The notes under the pieces: model-generated | The model's database searches: none | What the model was told of the DNA's origin: nothing | Seen by the model: only the letters and a program-made list of their open reading frames with translations | In this document: positions 31,493 through 34,416 of the stretch, piece after piece | How positions within the stretch are numbered: position 1 is the first letter of the stretch | How the letters are laid out: each line of letters begins with the position of its first letter | Assembly (NCBI RefSeq): GCF_000003605.2 | Contig: NW_003137828.1 | Span: 250,763 to 285,178, forward strand | Direction: 5' to 3' | DNA length: 34,416 nt | DNA from: Saccoglossus kowalevskii | Lineage: Eukaryota; Hemichordata; Enteropneusta; Harrimaniidae | Program-made: the position numbers and the translations under genes

Positions 31493-31886
31493 TAACGACG
31501 TTTAGAGACAGGCCCCAGACTTGAATAACATACAGTAGGGATAAATCCTTCTGTCAATTAAAATCGACAACAATAATTTTGCGTTGCGAACATAGCGAAT
31601 AATGAAGAACATTGTGATCATCGAGTATTTTATGCACATGAGAGTGAGAGAAAAAAAACTTAAATAAATGTGCCTTCTGTATTGTCTTTCTTGTGATCTC
31701 GGAAGTTTTTTTCGACTCGCAAAACGTAAACGTATGTCGCAAATTATCGATTGAGAAGATTAACACATCATACGTTGTCGCCAAAAACTACGCAAATAAA
31801 CCACGCAACCCCGAAATACCGTGCGAATTTGCACCATCGCTCTATGTATCTATAATCATGTATAATAGTTCTGGAGCCCATTTCAT

Positions 31887-32018
31887 TTAAAGGGCGATAG
31901 TCGTCGCGCCGCGTCCTGTTCGGCATGGGACTCATAGCGACATATACAACGCGTGTAAAATACATTGTTCTTTTCATGAAATTCGAACAAGCACTGCGCG
32001 ACGACCGCCGCCCTTTAA
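31887..32018 (-). mobile_element. TTAA-bounded MITE, copy D (opposite orientation)
   Basis: A 132-bp copy inserted in the reverse direction. The + strand begins TTAAAGGGCGATAGTCGTCG and ends CGACGACCGCCGCCCTTTAA. The interior CGACATATACAACGCGTGTA and AAATACATTGT are the reverse complement of the copy B interior. TTAA at both borders. Confidence 0.75.
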
Positions 32019-33354
32019 CCACAAGTAGAACGTTTATGAAGCTTTATAACATTTGAACATTGTTTTTTGTGCTATAAATGTATTTTCATGCCTTAGAATT
32101 ACATTTAAAATTAAGTTGTTATAACAACTGGATATTACAAGCACTCGATATTGCACTCGCATGCGACTCGTGCATATATTAAATGTATACATTTTTCTGC
32201 GAAGGCATATACTGGGTTGCAGTATCACTCATTTCTTGTCTCAGGATTCATTTGCGCCACGAACACCCACAACGGGACCAGTGCCTGTAAAGCTATGCAA
32301 TTCGGTTGACGGTTGCTATGATACAATTTACGTAGTCGATTGTTTATAGAACACCTATTTCTGTTTCTACAGATTGCTTGACACATCCTTCTCTGTAACA
32401 ACCGACAGTATTTCTTATTCTACCAGCCTCACCAGGAATTTTGGTTCGCCCCTTATAATATGATTTTCGCAACAACTAACACCGATAAACAACTCGAGTA
32501 TGATCTGCATTTACACGTGATCAACTCATTAGAGTGGAGTGGGTCACCTTATAAGTTTACATCCATCATCGCGTTAATTATCTCTGCTCTGAACGCAGAA
32601 ATGACTCTAATGGAGTATACTCCTTTCATTGTGCATTGAAACGGAGATGGTAATCTAAAATCAATTGAAGACCACAGGATCCAAAGTAATGACATCGGAA
32701 CAAAACAGTCAGATCTTTGTACTTTCCCCATTTCCAAACAGCTCGGAAATGAGTAAATGAGGTGTGTTATTTTCTGTCAAATTAAGCATCATGATATAGG
32801 CAAATGTATTTGTTTGAAATAGAGTCGGATTGTAATGGGAAATACCGCGATGTAGTATTATTTTGAAAAACAAAAACAAATTAAACGTATTTTTTAGTCA
32901 ATTTTTATTTAGCAATTTACTCTTGGCGTGTGTTTTCTCATCAACACGACGTATCTACTGCTGCGGTAGATGCCGGATCTAACCGTTCACAGCGTCATGA
33001 CACTTTCCACACATGGTACCAATTTCATTAACTCATGAAGAAACTCAAAATGTCCTACACAAATTTCGACACTGGTGAATTATGACACATACAAAGTGTT
33101 CCCATGTTCTCACTAGAGAAAATACACCCACAAAAATTGCGCCAAATTACCAAACTTATAAGGAATCTATAATTTTGTGTTCAAACACACTTTTTTTCAC
33201 AAAAGGCCTAGGGTGGCAATCGATCGTCAATACGCGCAATGTATAACACTTCCATTGATAGGCATTCTTTTCGGTTATCGGTCTTGATTGTACATGTTAA
33301 TCTATTTGTGTTATTAACCTTATAGTTATTAGCAGCTCACACCAACTACTATAC

Positions 33355-33355
<1 letters not shown>

Positions 33356-33400
<45 letters not shown>
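33356..33400 (+). repeat. (ATA)15 microsatellite
   Basis: 45 bp of uninterrupted ATA units, followed by TATA-rich sequence. A likely length-polymorphic site. Confidence 0.97.
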
Positions 33401-33402
<2 letters not shown>

Positions 33403-33545
33403 ATATTATTACTGATATAGTGATATAAATGAAGATGTTCGAATTTAACAACTATGATGTATAACACCTAAACAGCGTGGCACACCATTAACGTGTTCAT
33501 CCCCTACACTACCCAGCAAAAGCATATATCGAACTGTTATAAACT

Positions 33546-34416
33546 GAGGCACCTGTACCTTAGTCTTATTGAGGCGGGTTTCTGTACCTTACTCTTATCA
33601 GGCCAGGTATTTGTACCTTAGGCTTACCATGAGGGCAGGTATCTGTACCTTAGTCCTATCAGGGCAGGTATCTGTACCTTAGTCTTATCAGGGCAGGTAT
33701 CTGTACCTTAGTCTTATCAGGGCAGGTATCTGTACCTTAGTCTTATTGCGACGGGATCTTTGCCTTAGCCTTATTCTTATCAGGCCAGGTATCTGCATCT
33801 TAGTCTTATCAGGACAGATATCTGTACCTTAGTCTTATCAAGGCAGTGATCTGTACCTCAGTCTTATTGAGGCAGGTATCTGTACCCCAGTCTTATTGGG
33901 GCAGGGATCAGTACCTTAGTCTTATCAGGGCAGGTATCTGTACCTTAGTCTCATCAACTTGAAGGCAGTTATCTCTACCTTAGGCTTATCAGGGCAGGTA
34001 TCTCGACCTTAGTCTTATCAGGGCAGGTATCTTTACCTCAGTCTTATCAGAGAAGGTATCTGTATCTTAGTCTTATTGAGGCAGGTATCTGTACCTTAGT
34101 CTTATCAGGGCAGGTATCTTTACCTCAGTCTTATCAGGACAGGTATCTGTACCTTAGTCTTATCAGGGCAGGTATCTGTACCTTAGTCTTATCAAGGCAG
34201 GTATCTGTTCCTTCTTAGTCTTATCAAGGCGAGTATCTGTACCTTATTCTTATCAGGGCAGGTATCTGTTCCTTCTTAGTCTTATCAAGGCGAGTATCTG
34301 TACCTTATTCTTATCAGGCCAGGTATCTGTACCTCAGTCTTATCAGGACAGGTATCTGTACCTTAGTCTTATCAGGGCAGGTATCTGTACCTTAGTCTTA
34401 TCAAGGCAGGTATCTT
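33546..34416 (+). repeat. 29-bp-unit minisatellite (truncated by window end)
   Basis: About 30 tandem units cover at least 871 bp and continue past the window. Each unit contains AGGTATCTGTACCT, a 5-bp inverted repeat (AGGTA / TACCT) around TCTG, followed by TAGTCTTATCA, whose complement TGATAAG is a GATA-factor core. Units vary by substitutions (TTGAGG or TCAAGG for TCAGGG) and by a 3-bp TTC insertion. A longer period of about 61 bp made of two units plus the TTC insertion is duplicated at about 34200-34320. No ORF. Confidence 0.95.

Larger units (their letters stand above)
30493..33355. other. Non-coding sequence between the exon candidate and the microsatellite
   Basis: AT-rich, without convincing ORFs. 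It contains the CCAAT cluster (31307-31492) and MITE copy D (31887-32018), listed separately. Confidence 0.5.

Noticed and set aside
30493..32400. Attempt to extend the candidate exon at 30333-30492 to downstream exons (for example the acceptor at 32370)
   Set aside because: Phase-compatible joins give only very short peptides with no recognisable family, so I did not call further exons.
1..34416. CRISPR array, prokaryotic operon, prophage or endogenous virus
   Set aside because: The only regular array is the 29-bp minisatellite, whose units are directly adjacent with no unique spacers. There are no capsid, polymerase or integrase motifs, and the genes are spliced animal genes.

Overview
This window is nuclear DNA from an animal, most likely an invertebrate bilaterian. 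Coding sequence is sparse and split by long AT-rich introns with GT..AG ends. There are dispersed short inverted-repeat elements, microsatellites and a minisatellite, and no operon-like packing. Two genes are clearly recognisable, and both belong to animal-specific families. I cannot name the phylum from the sequence alone.

Layout: (1) 1-953, + strand: the last intron and terminal coding exon of a KCNQ-type (Kv7) voltage-gated potassium channel, covering the end of the helix C/D assembly region and a C-terminal tail that ends in a PDZ-ligand-like DTRV. (2) 954-10708: 9.8 kb between the two stop codons with no convincing gene; it must hold the 3' UTRs of both genes, because they converge tail to tail. 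(3) 10709-27641, - strand: a complete BMP5/6/7/8-class (60A/Gbb) ligand gene. I rebuilt it as six exons with matching splice phases, giving a 409-residue preproprotein. Exon 5 is only 74 nt and had to be located from its splice sites and motif. (4) 27642-33545: upstream of the BMP gene, largely non-coding, with two copies of a 120-130 bp inverted-repeat element, a cluster of three identical CCAAT 9-mers and one weak exon candidate on the + strand. (5) About 33546-34416: a 29-bp-unit minisatellite running off the window end, with a GATA-type site in most units, preceded by an (ATA)15 microsatellite.

The most interesting observation is linkage. A KCNQ gene and a BMP5-8 gene sit next to each other, while human KCNQ2/BMP7 (20q13.3), KCNQ4/BMP8A-B (1p34) and KCNQ5/BMP5 (6p12-q13) lie on shared chromosomal regions. 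This looks like the pre-duplication state of a vertebrate paralogon. Other items of note are a family of TTAA-bounded MITEs in the BMP introns and flank (one copy split by a LINE-tail-like insertion), a cluster of five NRF1-like CGCATGCGC sites in BMP introns 1, 2 and 4, and the minisatellite. I found no novel multi-gene system.
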